Counted from the first letter of the stretch, positions 25,701 through 33,995 are shown. The stretch is DNA of 64,000 nt from Rhizobiales bacterium 64-17 (GCA_001899285.1 MKWA01000015.1:525940-589939), one strand, 5' to 3'. Numbers and translations are program-made. The notes: generated from the letters alone by a model not told the origin.

Positions 25701-27040
25701 TGGAGGCCGGGTGGAAGGCCGACGCGGCGATTCAGGGGCTGGGCCGTACCAATCGCACCAATCAGGCGCAGCCGCCGCTGTTCCGGCCGATCGCCACCAA
25801 CGTGAAGGCGGAAAAGCGCTTCCTCTCGACCATCGCGCGGCGCCTCGACACGCTCGGGGCCATCACCAAGGGGCAGCGCCAGACCGGCGGGCAGGGCCTG
25901 TTCCGCCCCGAGGACAACCTCGAGAGTCACTATGCGCGCGACGCCTTGCGTCAGCTCTATCTCCTTCTGGTCATGGGCAAGGTCGAAAGCTGCTCGCTTC
26001 AGACCTTTGAGGATGCCACGGGACTGAAGCTGACCGACGCGAACGGCATCAAGGACGAACTCCCGCCGATCACGACGTTCCTCAACCGTCTGCTGGCGCT
26101 GACCATCGACCTGCAAAACATCCTGTTCGTCGCCTTCGAGCAGTTGCTGACCGCACGGGTCGAGGGCGCGATCGCGTCCGGCACCTATGATGTTGGCCTG
26201 GAGACGCTGACGGCCGAGAGCTTCACCGTCACGGATCGGCAGACCATCTATACGCATCCCAACACCGCGGCCGAAACGCGATTGCTGACGATCACGCAAC
26301 GCCAGCGCAACCGGCCGGTTACGCTCGACGAGGCGTTGGAGCATCTCTCCGATCCGCGCGCCTTGCTGCTGGTCAACACGCAATCCGGCCGCGCCGCCGT
26401 GCAGGCGCCGGCGCGCAGCGTCATGCTCGATGACGGCCAGGTCGAACGTCGCGTGCGCCTGATCCGGCCCATGGAGCACCCGGTCATCGCGCTTGCGACC
26501 ATGCCACAGACCCATTGGCGTGAGGCGGATCGTGAGAGCTTCGCGCGCGTCTGGTCGGCCGAACTGGCCGACGTGCCGGCGTTCACCGACAGCGAGATTC
26601 ACATTGTCGCCGGTCTCCTGCTGCCGATCTGGAAGCGGCTGCCGAATGAATCGACACGCGTCTATCGGCTCCAGACCGATGATGGAGAACGCATCATCGG
26701 CCGCAAGGTGTCACCGGCCTGGGTTGCCAGTGCGACCGCGATCGGCGCCTCGACGCTGACGCCCGATGCAGCGCATTCGGCTCTGCTCGACGGCAAGACC
26801 ATCCTCGATCTCGCTGAAGGCCTTCAGCTTCGCCGTGTCCGCGTCATGGGCGCGAACCGCATCGAACTGACCGGGTTCGCCGGTGCCATGCGCGAGCGGC
26901 TCACGGCCTACGGCCTGTTCCACGAGATCATCTCGTGGAAGCTGCGCATGTTCGTGCCGACCGATGCCGCCGGCGTGGATGTCCTGCGCAAAGTGCTCGA
27001 CCGATATCCGGTTGCGCGCGTTGCCGAGCGCGTGGCCTGA
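22706..27040 (+). CDS. Fused N6-adenine-type methylase and strawberry-notch-like helicase
   Basis: A 1444-residue protein. The methylase domain (about 110-290) has motif I LEPSAGTGLL (about 148) and motif IV NPPF (about 213). The helicase part starts at about 480 with Walker A GDGTGAGKGRQ (about 502), motif II VFDESHAM (about 610), and a C-terminal helicase lobe with GLGRTNRTNQ (about 1010) as motif VI, as in bacterial strawberry-notch proteins. Such giant proteins are common on alphaproteobacterial ICEs and plasmids. They probably methylate or remodel transferred DNA against host restriction. The NPPF motif suggests adenine or cytosine-N4 modification; the target site is unknown. The upstream in-frame extension to 22526 runs through the leader and is rejected. 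Confidence 0.88.
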   Translation: MSRRSVSTAVPAASPVPAADPASAVFVAARLLLPHLEHGRRIDAPMLRTALETAFGASDADGAWDWKTAYDACEAASVLFVRRFGPAMRARSGSDAAMLPMLAKLARLLPTHTRRSEESEAFQQFSTPIALGFAASVAAAITPADIVLEPSAGTGLLAILAELSGAALVLNELADTRAGILERLFAGVSTTRFDAAQIDDHLDAGIVPSVVLMNPPFSAVAHVDRRMADAALRHIASALARLPEGGRLVAITGASFASDNPAWTDAFVHLQERGRVVFSAAIDGAVYAKHGTTIDTRLTVIDRLPADDTTVFPPYRDVAPDVTTLLGWVTERVPPRLPIAGNVIAPTVQRAAIPRTVRAYVSRPSASTTSTADPEAVELAYEQVAWAPTESRKLTDAIYEEYGLQSIRIPGSTAHPTKLVQSAAMASVAPPIPTYRPHLPANLVRGGLLSDAQLESVVYAGEAHSDFLAGSWSVDETFDLVTAASDDAEDAVRFRRGWFLGDGTGAGKGRQVAGVLIDNWLKGRRRAVWISKSDKLIEDAQRDWSALGMERLLVTPLSRFRQGTSIRLAEGILFTTYATLRSDARDEKASRVRQIVDWLGADFDGLIVFDESHAMQNAAGGRGERGDVAASQQGRAGLRLQHALPNARVLYVSATGATTVHNLAYAQRLGLWGGEDFPFATRAEFVEAIEAGGVAAMEVLARDLKALGLYAARSLSYEGVEYELVEHRLSDEQIRIYDEYAGAFSIIHNNLDAAMRAANVTGETGTLNAQAKSAARSAFESAKQRFFNHLITAMKTPTLIASVERDLKAGHAAVIQIVSTGEALMERRLAEIPTEEWGDVQVDITPREYVLDYLAHSFPTQLYEPFTDSEGNLSSRPVYRDGQPVQSRDAVARRDRLIEKLASLSPVHGALDQIVQRFGTDMVAEVTGRSRRIIRKTGSDRIDRLVVENRAGSANLAETQAFMDDVKRILAFSEAGGTGRSYHAELSVRNRRLRIHYLLEAGWKADAAIQGLGRTNRTNQAQPPLFRPIATNVKAEKRFLSTIARRLDTLGAITKGQRQTGGQGLFRPEDNLESHYARDALRQLYLLLVMGKVESCSLQTFEDATGLKLTDANGIKDELPPITTFLNRLLALTIDLQNILFVAFEQLLTARVEGAIASGTYDVGLETLTAESFTVTDRQTIYTHPNTAAETRLLTITQRQRNRPVTLDEALEHLSDPRALLLVNTQSGRAAVQAPARSVMLDDGQVERRVRLIRPMEHPVIALATMPQTHWREADRESFARVWSAELADVPAFTDSEIHIVAGLLLPIWKRLPNESTRVYRLQTDDGERIIGRKVSPAWVASATAIGASTLTPDAAHSALLDGKTILDLAEGLQLRRVRVMGANRIELTGFAGAMRERLTAYGLFHEIISWKLRMFVPTDAAGVDVLRKVLDRYPVARVAERVA

Positions 27041-27042
27041 TC

Positions 27043-28092
27043 ATGCCGGGACATGCGGCCGAACTGGCACGCCGTCTCGCGCGCGAGGCCGAGGCGGTGT
27101 GCCGGCACTATCTCTCCAGTGGTCGCCGCGAAGGCCGCTACTGGATGGTCGGCGACGTCAACAACACGCCCGGGCGCTCGATGTTCGTGCGCCTCAGCGG
27201 CCCTGAATCCGGCAAGGGCGCTGCCGGCAAGTGGACCGACGCCGCGACCGGCGAGCATGGCGACCTGCTCGATATCATCGGCGCGACTTGCGCGCTCGAC
27301 GACTTCCGCGACATCGAGACGGAAGCAAGGCGCTTCCTGAGCTTTCCGCGACCGCAACATGAACTCGCGTTGAAGCGGCGTCTGACACCAGCTCCGGTCG
27401 GATCGCCGGAATCCGCCCGGCGCCTGTTTGCCATGTCGCACCCGATTCCGCGCACACTCGTGGAAACGTACTTGCGCAATCGTGGCATCACGGCTTTGCC
27501 CGAAACCGGAAATCTCCGTTTCCACCCACGCTGCTATTATCGTCCCGATCGCGACATGCCGACCGAGACCTGGCCGGCGATGATCGCCGCCGTTACCGAT
27601 CTCGACGGCCGTATCACCGGCGCGCACCGGACCTGGCTCGATCCGAACGGTTTCGACCCCACCACGCTCGGCAAGGCGCCGATCGACTCGCCGCGGCGCG
27701 CGATGGGCCATCTGCTCGGCAACGCGGTGCGCTTCGGTGTGGTGCGCGACGTTGCGGCCGCGGGCGAAGGCATCGAAACCATGCTGTCGCTTCGCTGCGT
27801 CCTGCCCGACATGCCGATGATGGCCGGGCTCTCGGCCGCTCATCTCGCCGCCATTGTATTTCCGGCGACGCTGCGCCGGCTCTATATCGTGCGCGACAAC
27901 GATCCGGCAGGCGACGGCGCGATGGCCAGTCTCTTCGACCGTGCCCACGCGGCACGAATCGACGCGGTGGTCTTGTCGCCCCACGGTGACGACTTCAACG
28001 CCGATCTGCGCCGCTTCGGCACCGATGCGCTACGGATGGCCGTGCGGGTTCAACTCGTGCCGGAGGACGTCGCACGCTTCATGCGTCTGTGA
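27043..28092 (+). CDS. Toprim-domain primase-like protein
   Basis: A 349-residue protein starting 3 nt after the methylase/helicase stop, so clearly cotranscribed. The N-terminal part (about 25-90, GRREGRYWMVGDVNNTPG) resembles the zinc-less domain of plasmid DnaG-like proteins (DUF7146). The C-terminal half holds a Toprim domain with catalytic Glu in AAGEGIETMLSL (about 243) and the Asp pair in YIVRDNDPAGDG (about 286). It probably acts in priming or processing of element DNA during transfer or replication. It lacks a helicase domain of its own. Confidence 0.85.
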   Translation: MPGHAAELARRLAREAEAVCRHYLSSGRREGRYWMVGDVNNTPGRSMFVRLSGPESGKGAAGKWTDAATGEHGDLLDIIGATCALDDFRDIETEARRFLSFPRPQHELALKRRLTPAPVGSPESARRLFAMSHPIPRTLVETYLRNRGITALPETGNLRFHPRCYYRPDRDMPTETWPAMIAAVTDLDGRITGAHRTWLDPNGFDPTTLGKAPIDSPRRAMGHLLGNAVRFGVVRDVAAAGEGIETMLSLRCVLPDMPMMAGLSAAHLAAIVFPATLRRLYIVRDNDPAGDGAMASLFDRAHAARIDAVVLSPHGDDFNADLRRFGTDALRMAVRVQLVPEDVARFMRL

Positions 28093-28229
28093 GATGTGGC
28101 CGGAACGGGTGACCGGCGCGTTGCCGCTGTGTCGGTGTGTGAAGGCGCTTCCGTCGGAGAGGGCCGGGCCACGGCCTTCTTGCGAGGGCGACCGTGCGGC
28201 AAGCGGCCCGGGCCGGCAATGGCTGCGGC

Positions 28230-28412
28230 CGGCTATTTTCCGCCGGCGCTACGCGCCTTTGCATCGCGAAGCAAAATAGCCGTCCTCCGCCATCCTCCGC
28301 TTCGCTCCGGCCGCTGCGCCTCGCGCTGCGGTGCAGGTCCGGTCCGCCCGCCGCCCTGTGTCGCCATGAAGGCCGCGATGGGCGCGGCCGATCCGACAGA
28401 AGGAAGCACCTC
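28230..28412 (+). ncRNA. Structured 5' leader of the DUF2493 gene (leader family B, copy 1)
   Basis: A 10-bp stem pairs CGGCTATTTT (28230-28239) with AAAATAGCCG (28273-28282). Inside it is a GGCGC-TAC-GCGCC hairpin and a CGCGA segment. Downstream come GCCATCCTCCGCTTCG and a 27-nt block (28362-28388) that is 23/27 identical to 30491-30517. The same elements in the same order precede the DUF736 gene at 30546, with a completely different but equally perfect stem. The region 28093-28229 before it is GC-rich with no gene. Confidence 0.5.
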
Positions 28413-29348
28413 ATGACGACCGACTATGACGACACCGGCTACGAGTCGCACGCCGCATCCGCCACCGACACCATCCTCACCGAACTGCAACTGCATGGCT
28501 ATCGCCCCTTCCAGGACGAGCCCGATCCCAGACCGCTCCCCGAAGCGCGTAATGTCGCCGGTGCCGTCGCCGACATCTTCGATGCGCTCGTGGCAACCCT
28601 GACCGACACTCGCCTCGAACCGGACCTCGAAGACTTTCTGTGGTCGACCGTCAACCTCTTCCATCGCGCCAATGGCCGGATCGAGCGCCAGCTCGACGAC
28701 AACGAGCAGGCGCAGCGGCGCTGCCAGCGTGAACAGGACGGCTCCGAGATCCGCTCCGTCGAACTGGAGCGCCTCACGGCCGAGGGCATGACGCTGGTCG
28801 AACGGCGCAACGTGATGGAGTTCTTCCGCGATCAGGCCGCGGAGCACTTCGCGCGCCACACCGGATCGCATTGGCATCCGCGCAACGGATCGATGGTCAA
28901 CCATCGCACCTTGACCGCGGCGATGATCGATAGCCGCGACTTCATCGCAGCCAAGCGCCGGGCCGAAACCGAAGTGATGCTACCGGCCGGTCCGAAGATC
29001 GCCTTCACGGGCGGGCTCGACTTCAACGATCACCGCCTGATCTGGGATCGTCTCGATCAGGTCCGCGCCAAGCACCCCGACATGGTGCTGCTGCACGGCG
29101 GATCGCCGAAGGGCGCCGAACGCATCGCCGCCCGCTGGGCAGATCACCGCAAGGTGCCGCAGATCGCATTCAAGCCCGACTGGACGAAGCACGCCAAGGC
29201 TGCGCCGTTCAAGCGCAACGACGCGATGCTCGAAGCGTTGCCGATCGGCGTCCTGGTCGCACCGGGCTCGGGCATCCAGGAAAACCTAGCCGACAAGGCG
29301 CGCCGGTTCGGCATTCCGGTCTGGAAACTCGGAAAGAGCGGCGCGTGA
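28413..29348 (+). CDS. DUF2493 (SLOG/YspA-like) nucleotide-binding protein
   Basis: A 311-residue protein. The C-terminal third (about 192-305) is a DUF2493/SLOG Rossmann-like domain: KIAFTGGLDFNDHRLIWDRL, then MVLLHGGSPKGAERIAARWA and a final GSGIQENLADKARRFGIPVW. SLOG domains bind nucleotides or nucleotide-derived ligands. The first 190 residues are helical and ICE-specific (DUF7007-like or unnamed). Homologues sit next to DUF736 and Toprim genes in many rhizobial ICEs. Its function in transfer is not established. ATG 28413 follows AGAAGGAAG; upstream in-frame Mets fall inside the leader RNA. Confidence 0.8.
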   Translation: MTTDYDDTGYESHAASATDTILTELQLHGYRPFQDEPDPRPLPEARNVAGAVADIFDALVATLTDTRLEPDLEDFLWSTVNLFHRANGRIERQLDDNEQAQRRCQREQDGSEIRSVELERLTAEGMTLVERRNVMEFFRDQAAEHFARHTGSHWHPRNGSMVNHRTLTAAMIDSRDFIAAKRRAETEVMLPAGPKIAFTGGLDFNDHRLIWDRLDQVRAKHPDMVLLHGGSPKGAERIAARWADHRKVPQIAFKPDWTKHAKAAPFKRNDAMLEALPIGVLVAPGSGIQENLADKARRFGIPVWKLGKSGA

Positions 29349-29525
29349 GCGCCGCCGCTTCAATCGCAGGGACTCTCGCGCTCGCGAAACGCATGTCGCG
29401 ACGAAACATGGCGATGGAGCCGATCCATTGCTGTCGTTTCGCGCGAATTCTGCTATTCTGCCGACCGCGCCGTGGAGGTGGTGGAAGGCGCAACCCATGT
29501 CATTGTTGTCACGGGAGGATCCACC

Positions 29526-29969
29526 ATGCTCGCACTCGGCATCGTCCTCAACATCATCGGCCTCGGCTTCTTCTGCTGGGTGCTGTTCACGCTCGCGATC
29601 TACGCGCTGCCGTTCTTCGTCGGCATGACGGCTGGCCCTTACGCACACGGCGTAGGCGCAGGCCCGTTTGGCGCAATCGTTCTTGGCCTAGTCGCGGCTG
29701 CCTTCACACTTGTCATCGGCCAGACGATCTTTTCGATCGTCCGCACGCCCTTTCTGCGGATCGCGGTCGCACTGATGTTCGCGGTGCCGGCTGCGCTTGC
29801 CGGCTATTATGCAACGTTTGGGCTCTCCGGCCTCACCATGACGTCCGATCTCTGGCGGCAAGTCTTCGCCGTAATCGGCGCGATCGTGATCGGCGTGACG
29901 GCCTGGACGCGGCTTGCGGCATCTCCCCCAGACGGCTCCAGCGGGCATGGAAGACCGGCACTGTCGTAG
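29526..29969 (+). CDS. Small four-helix membrane protein of unknown function
   Basis: A 147-residue protein with four hydrophobic segments at about residues 1-28, 40-62, 70-92 and 102-122, and short polar ends. There is no signal-peptide cleavage site or recognisable domain. ATG 29526 is preceded by GGGAGGATCC, a strong ribosome site, which favours it over the Met at 29472. It sits 177 nt after the DUF2493 gene in the conserved ICE backbone. It may help exclude or stabilise mating pairs, but nothing in the sequence shows this. Confidence 0.65.
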   Translation: MLALGIVLNIIGLGFFCWVLFTLAIYALPFFVGMTAGPYAHGVGAGPFGAIVLGLVAAAFTLVIGQTIFSIVRTPFLRIAVALMFAVPAALAGYYATFGLSGLTMTSDLWRQVFAVIGAIVIGVTAWTRLAASPPDGSSGHGRPALS

Positions 29970-30371
29970 TCCGGCGACGCCGCTACCTGATGAGTCGAGT
30001 GCTGCGCCGTGTCGCTCAGTGAGGGTACTGATCGGAGCAAAGCCGAAGCAGGGTGCTTTCAGGCCTGACGTGACAGTGAGTGTGCGGCCGGCGGATCGCT
30101 TGTCGCCGCGGCGCGCCGGGCTCCGGCGGACTGATGTTGCGATGGCCGGGCGTTCTTTGCCGCCGCGTGTCTTGGGGAATGCGAGACGTCGCCTGCAGCA
30201 GGGCAGAGCGATTTCAGCATCGGCGCGCGCGTGGTCTCGTGGTGGTGACGTTCGCTGGCTTCTCCTTGCACTATTCCTGTTTCGAGCAGCGCGTCCATTC
30301 GGGTCTCTACGATGGCCAGACCTGGCCGGACAACGGCTGCGCCTCGCTCGACTAGCCGCAATGCCGGCATT
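29970..30371. other. Gene-poor stretch with a doubtful small ORF
   Basis: Between the membrane protein and the DUF736 leader no convincing gene is present. One plus-strand frame (start within 30080-30134, stop at 30353-30355) ends in a peptide with LVVVTFAGFSLHYSCFEQRV and GLYDGQTWPDN, whose composition is more protein-like than random GC-rich frames. It could be a small gene or the remnant of one. No ribosome site or family supports it. Confidence 0.3.
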
Positions 30372-30545
30372 CAACTTTCTTCCCCTGGGCTTCGCCCATT
30401 CCTCGCGAGACAAGAAAGTTGCCTGCCTGGCATCCTCCGCTGCGCTTCGGTCCTTTCGGATGCGGCGTCGATCGTCTCCGGCCTGTCGGTCGCCATCGAG
30501 ACCGCGATGGTCGCGGCTCGGCAACAGAAAGCAAGGAGAACTATC
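30372..30545 (+). ncRNA. Structured 5' leader of the DUF736 gene (leader family B, copy 2)
   Basis: A 10-bp stem pairs CAACTTTCTT (30372-30381) with AAGAAAGTTG (30412-30421) around an inner GGGC-TTC-GCCC hairpin and a CGCGA segment. Next come GGCATCCTCCGCTGCG and a block at 30491-30517 matching the DUF2493 leader at 23 of 27 positions. The main stem shares almost no sequence with copy 1, yet both stems are perfect, which argues for selection on RNA structure. AAGGAG at about 30533 is the ribosome site. Confidence 0.5.
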
Positions 30546-30869
30546 ATGGCGAACATCGGCACCTTCACCAAGACCGAGCAGGGCTTCGTCGGCGAAATCG
30601 TCACGCTCAGCTTCCAGGCAAAGAACGTCCGCATGGTCCCGGAGAGCAACGGCACCAACGAGAACGCCCCGAGCCACCGCGTCTATGTCGGCCGCGCCGA
30701 GATCGGCGCCGCCTGGGCCAAGCGGTCCACCGAGGGCCGCAACTACCTGTCGGTCAAGCTCGACGACCCGAGCTTCAACGCGCCGATCTACGCGAACCTC
30801 TTCGACGACGAAGACGGCGAGAGCTACACGCTCATCTGGTCGCGCGGCCGCAAGGCCAACGCCGACTGA
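30546..30869 (+). CDS. DUF736 family protein
   Basis: A 107-residue DUF736 protein: MANIGTFTKTEQGFVGEI at the start, then IGAAWAKRSTEGRNYLSVKL and a C-terminal YTLIWSRGR strand. It is one small beta-rich domain. DUF736 genes mark alphaproteobacterial ICEs and plasmids of this type; their molecular role is unknown. It carries an elaborate 5' leader, suggesting strong post-transcriptional control or very high expression. A second, more diverged paralogue lies at 35582. Confidence 0.9.
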   Translation: MANIGTFTKTEQGFVGEIVTLSFQAKNVRMVPESNGTNENAPSHRVYVGRAEIGAAWAKRSTEGRNYLSVKLDDPSFNAPIYANLFDDEDGESYTLIWSRGRKANAD

Positions 30870-31039
30870 GCCAGCCTTCCGACACCCCGCCCGGACCGCC
30901 GGGCGGGGTTCTGGCATGGCGTCGCGACGCCTCGCTCAGGCCGCCGGGCCCCGACATCGGCCCGGGGGGTGGGCGTCGACGCTCAACCAGACGCTCGGAT
31001 TCCACGTGCATTAAACTCGCCAGCCCGACGAATCCCTAG

Positions 31040-31058
31040 TATACTGGGTGGCAGTATA
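31040..31058. promoter_or_regulatory. Inverted repeat operator before the XRE gene
   Basis: TATACTG-GGTGG-CAGTATA is a perfect 7-bp inverted repeat with a 5-nt spacer, 25 bp before the start of a small XRE regulator. Its first arm could also serve as a -10 box (TATACT), so the regulator probably represses itself here. Confidence 0.6.
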
Positions 31059-31083
31059 TTAGTGATCCGGCGACGTCTCCCGC

Positions 31084-31296
31084 ATGCGATTGCGCGAGAC
31101 CGTGGCCAAGAATTTGCGGCGGCTGCGGCGGGCTAAAGCCTTGTCGCAGGAAGAACTCGCCGACCGTGCAGGGATCAACCGCAACTATGTGGGAATGCTC
31201 GAACGCGAACAGCATGCGGCAACGATCGACATGCTGGAAAAACTCGCCGACGTCCTTGAAACGGATCCCGTGGAGTTCTTCCGGCGCGGAGCGTGA
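31084..31296 (+). CDS. Small XRE-family transcriptional regulator
   Basis: A 70-residue protein made almost only of a lambda-repressor-like HTH (LRRLRRAKALSQEELADRAG, then INRNYVGMLERE, residues 11-44) and a closing helix ending in DPVEFFRRGA. Such single-domain regulators are typical of rhizobial ICEs and often control excision or transfer genes. The inverted repeat directly upstream is a plausible operator. The gene is monocistronic, with no start codon overlap on either side. Confidence 0.85.
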   Translation: MRLRETVAKNLRRLRRAKALSQEELADRAGINRNYVGMLEREQHAATIDMLEKLADVLETDPVEFFRRGA

Positions 31297-31460
31297 GGTC
31301 GGGTGCGACCCAGGTCCGCATTATAAAATACGCGGTCTGCTGGGCGAGCATGGCTCGATATCATTCGGCGATAGCGTAATGCCGCCTACGTGATGCCAGC
31401 GCGAAATCAATTCCGGTTGGCTAATTTCTGGTAAATAAGGATGAGCGCACGAGTAAACCT

Positions 31461-31724
31461 GTGACCATTACCCCCTTCGAAGACTGTCCTCCGCAGCTTG
31501 ATCGCGTCAGTTCCTATGACGAGAAACATCTGGCGAGCTACATCCGGCTGCTGGATGCCGAGGCCGAAGGCGCGGATTGGCGCGAGGCCGTCTCGATCAT
31601 TTTCGGCCTCGATCCCAACAAGCATCCGGAGCGCGCCAAGCTCGTGCACGATAGTCATCTCGCACGCGCACACTGGATGAGAGATAAAGGCTATCGGAAT
31701 CTCCTCGAACCGCGCATGCAATAG
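31461..31724 (+). CDS. Small DUF2285-like (RovC-type DNA-binding) protein
   Basis: An 87-residue protein with the pattern YIRLLDAEAEGADWREAVSI, then HLARAHWMRDKGYRNLL, which resembles the DUF2285/RovC DNA-binding domain found in small proteins of rhizobial ICEs. It starts at a GTG. The next gene contains another DUF2285-type domain at its C-terminus, so the two may have arisen by duplication. Related proteins in mesorhizobial ICEs control excision and transfer. No clear ribosome site is visible, so the start is less sure than the product. Confidence 0.7.
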   Translation: MTITPFEDCPPQLDRVSSYDEKHLASYIRLLDAEAEGADWREAVSIIFGLDPNKHPERAKLVHDSHLARAHWMRDKGYRNLLEPRMQ

Positions 31725-31864
31725 CCCTCGCGTGCAGCGCACGCCGAGGTCAAACCCGACGCTATCGCGTCATTCAATCTTAATATCTAGCTGACGTTGC
31801 AATCCTCTCAATACTCAACGATTGCGATCCGTACCAAGGATCAGTCGATGGGAGGGTAGTAATC

Positions 31865-32684
31865 ATGCCACCTGCGTCCGACTGGCGATCTGCGAGCACC
31901 GCCGAAAAACTCATGAGCCTCGATCGCCCGCAATTCGCCGCCGAGTTCCTCCGCCGCAATCACGACTACAGCGAAGATTACCGCGTCACACAGGATCAGA
32001 TCGCGTCAGGCGTCGTCGAGCATGCCGCCGGAATGGACAGGCTCGCACGACGTTGGGGTTTGAGTTTTCGCGCATGCCCCGGACATCGCTGCCTGGAACT
32101 CGCCTTCCATATGGCGACCAGAACGTTCGCCATCCGCTGTTATTATTGCTCCCGCGCCTGAGACCTTCATCGCGGCGCGAACCATCCGTCTCGAAGATCT
32201 CTCGCCGATCCTGGCGAGCGTGACGACCGGCGATGGCCGTCATCTTCTCCTCGCTGACGCCGACGGCTATCATCAGGTCTGGTTCGTCGGCGGTCATCAT
32301 GCGCGCGGCAGCAGTTTCATCATCCCCCGCGATGACGACCGCGCCGCGCGCATGCATGCCATTCAGCGTTTCGAGCGACGCCTGGCCGGCGAGCGGTCCG
32401 GTCCCCTGATGCGCAGCTTGCAGCTCTCGGTGCATCAGCGCAGCAGGTTCACGCTCCAACTCCGCGCGCTCGATGGTGTTCGGGATGGCGCGTCGCGTCG
32501 TGAGATCGCAGCGGTCCTTCTCGATCCGCAAGCGCGCGATATCCCCGCCATCGAATGGACTAACGCAGCACTGCGCAAGCGCATCAACCGCATCATCGCG
32601 CGCGCCACGCTTATGACAAACGGCGGCTATCTCGCGCTACTGCGCGGCGACGCCAAACGTGCGAGGCGCTTCCGCCGGCGCTAG
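31865..32684 (+). pseudogene. DUF6499/DUF2285 regulator with a +1 frameshift
   Basis: The N-terminal part (31865 onward; DWRSASTAEKL, then AAEFLRRNHDYSEDYRV and RRWGLSF) is the usual start of ICE regulators with DUF6499 and DUF2285 domains. That frame then reads into a TGA at about 32159. The expected continuation (APDIAAWNSPSIWRPE, then a DUF2285 tail ending at 32684 with KRINRIIARATLMTNGGYLALL) is in the next frame. Removing one T from the TTTT run at 32065-32068 restores a single protein of about 272 residues with GLSFAHAPDIAAW at the joint. This is either a real inactivating or slippage-prone frameshift, or a homopolymer sequencing error. Confidence 0.7.
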
Positions 32685-32823
32685 CCGCGACCGCCCCGCC
32701 GAGCTCTCGGGCGCCAAACGAAGGGGACACTTCAGGAGGCCTCCTGGGGCGGGTCTCCCCCACGACGCCGATCTTCCGTCACGCTTGCCTCCGATCCGTT
32801 GCCTTGTCCGGCAGCGGCCGCCA

Positions 32824-33105
32824 ATGACCCGGAGGCTCATCTTGGACACTTCTCCTCCTCGCGTTACGCCCCGTTTCTTGCGCACGCACGATGCCGCGGC
32901 GTTTCTCGGTCTCTCCGGACGCACGCTTGAGAAACATCGTTGCACCGGCACAGGCCCGATCTTCCGAAAGCTTGGCGGCCGCGTCGTCTACGCCATCGAT
33001 GACCTCGAGACCTGGGCCGCCGAGCGCGCCCGCAACTCCACGTCCGATCCCGGCCCGCAGCCGTCCTCTCGCTCGGCGCGAGCCACGCCGTCGCGTAGCA
33101 GCTGA
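32824..33105 (+). CDS. AlpA/excisionase-like helix-turn-helix protein
   Basis: A 93-residue protein with a MerR/AlpA-type HTH (FLRTHDAAAFLGLSGRTLEK, then KLGGRVVYAIDDLETWAAER, about residues 17-68) and a Ser/Arg-rich tail. This class includes excisionases and regulators of integrative elements. It lies 11 nt before the replication-initiator gene and is probably cotranscribed, so it may couple excision with replication or regulate rep. The upstream in-frame extension to 32659 overlaps the preceding gene and is rejected. Confidence 0.75.
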   Translation: MTRRLILDTSPPRVTPRFLRTHDAAAFLGLSGRTLEKHRCTGTGPIFRKLGGRVVYAIDDLETWAAERARNSTSDPGPQPSSRSARATPSRSS

Positions 33106-33116
33106 CGGGTGTTCGC

Positions 33117-33995
33117 ATGCGACGTTCCATCGACGACGATCATCAACTCGAACTCTTTCGCGCCAGGCCCGGCGATATGCCGCCGCGCGACGCGCAAGAC
33201 CTCATGTCATGGCCGTTCTTCTCACTCGCCAAGACGCCGCGCGTCCGGCCCATCGACTTCCACATGGGGGACGTCACGATTGTCGTCGAAGCGACGCACG
33301 AACACGGCATGGCGACAATCTGGGACGCCGACGTGCTGATCTGGGCCGCGTCCCAAATCGTCGATGCGCGCGACCGCGGATTGCGCACATCACGGCTGAT
33401 GGCTGCGACGCCATATGAGATTCTGAGCTTCATCGGACGCGGCGACTCCGCACAGAACTACGAGCGGCTCAAGGCCGGCCTCGATCGTCTGCAGTCGACA
33501 ACCGTCGCCACCTCGATCCGTCAACCGACAGAACGCCGGCGGCATCGTTTTAGCTGGATCAACGAATGGAAGGAGCGTGCCGACAGCGCCGGCCGGCCGC
33601 GCGGCATCGAACTGATCCTGCCGGACTGGTTCTACGCCGGCGTCATGATGGAGGCGCTCGTCCTCACCATCGACCGCGAATATTTTGCACTCACCGGCGG
33701 ACTTGAGCGCTGGCTGTACCGTCTTGTGCGCAAGCATGGCGGACGCCAGCGTCATGGCTGGATCTTCGACTTCCGGCACCTTCATCTAAAGTCCGGCAGC
33801 CTCTCGCCTTACAAGCGCTTCGCATTCGAGCTGCGCGACATCGTGCGCCGCCAGCCGCTGCCCGGCTACCAACTCGCCTGCATCGCCGGCGCCGAAAACG
33901 CGCCGTGCCTGAGCTTCCAGCCCGTCACCAATCCATTTCCGTCCGCACCACGCCTGCGCACGCCGCGGCCGCAACACGATGGGGATAAGCTGTGA
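33117..33995 (+). CDS. repA: RepA-like replication initiator (RPA family)
   Basis: A 292-residue protein of the plasmid replication-initiator A family. Recognisable parts are QDLMSWPFFSLAKTPR (about 28-43), the ATPYEILSFIGRG segment and WLYRLVRKHGGRQRHGWIFD near residues 200-220, typical of winged-helix initiators that bind iterons. Three direct repeats begin 7 nt after the stop codon. Together they look like a complete plasmid-type replicon inside the ICE, able to copy the excised circle. The first codon ATG 33117 is 11 nt after the HTH gene. Confidence 0.85.
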   Translation: MRRSIDDDHQLELFRARPGDMPPRDAQDLMSWPFFSLAKTPRVRPIDFHMGDVTIVVEATHEHGMATIWDADVLIWAASQIVDARDRGLRTSRLMAATPYEILSFIGRGDSAQNYERLKAGLDRLQSTTVATSIRQPTERRRHRFSWINEWKERADSAGRPRGIELILPDWFYAGVMMEALVLTIDREYFALTGGLERWLYRLVRKHGGRQRHGWIFDFRHLHLKSGSLSPYKRFAFELRDIVRRQPLPGYQLACIAGAENAPCLSFQPVTNPFPSAPRLRTPRPQHDGDKL

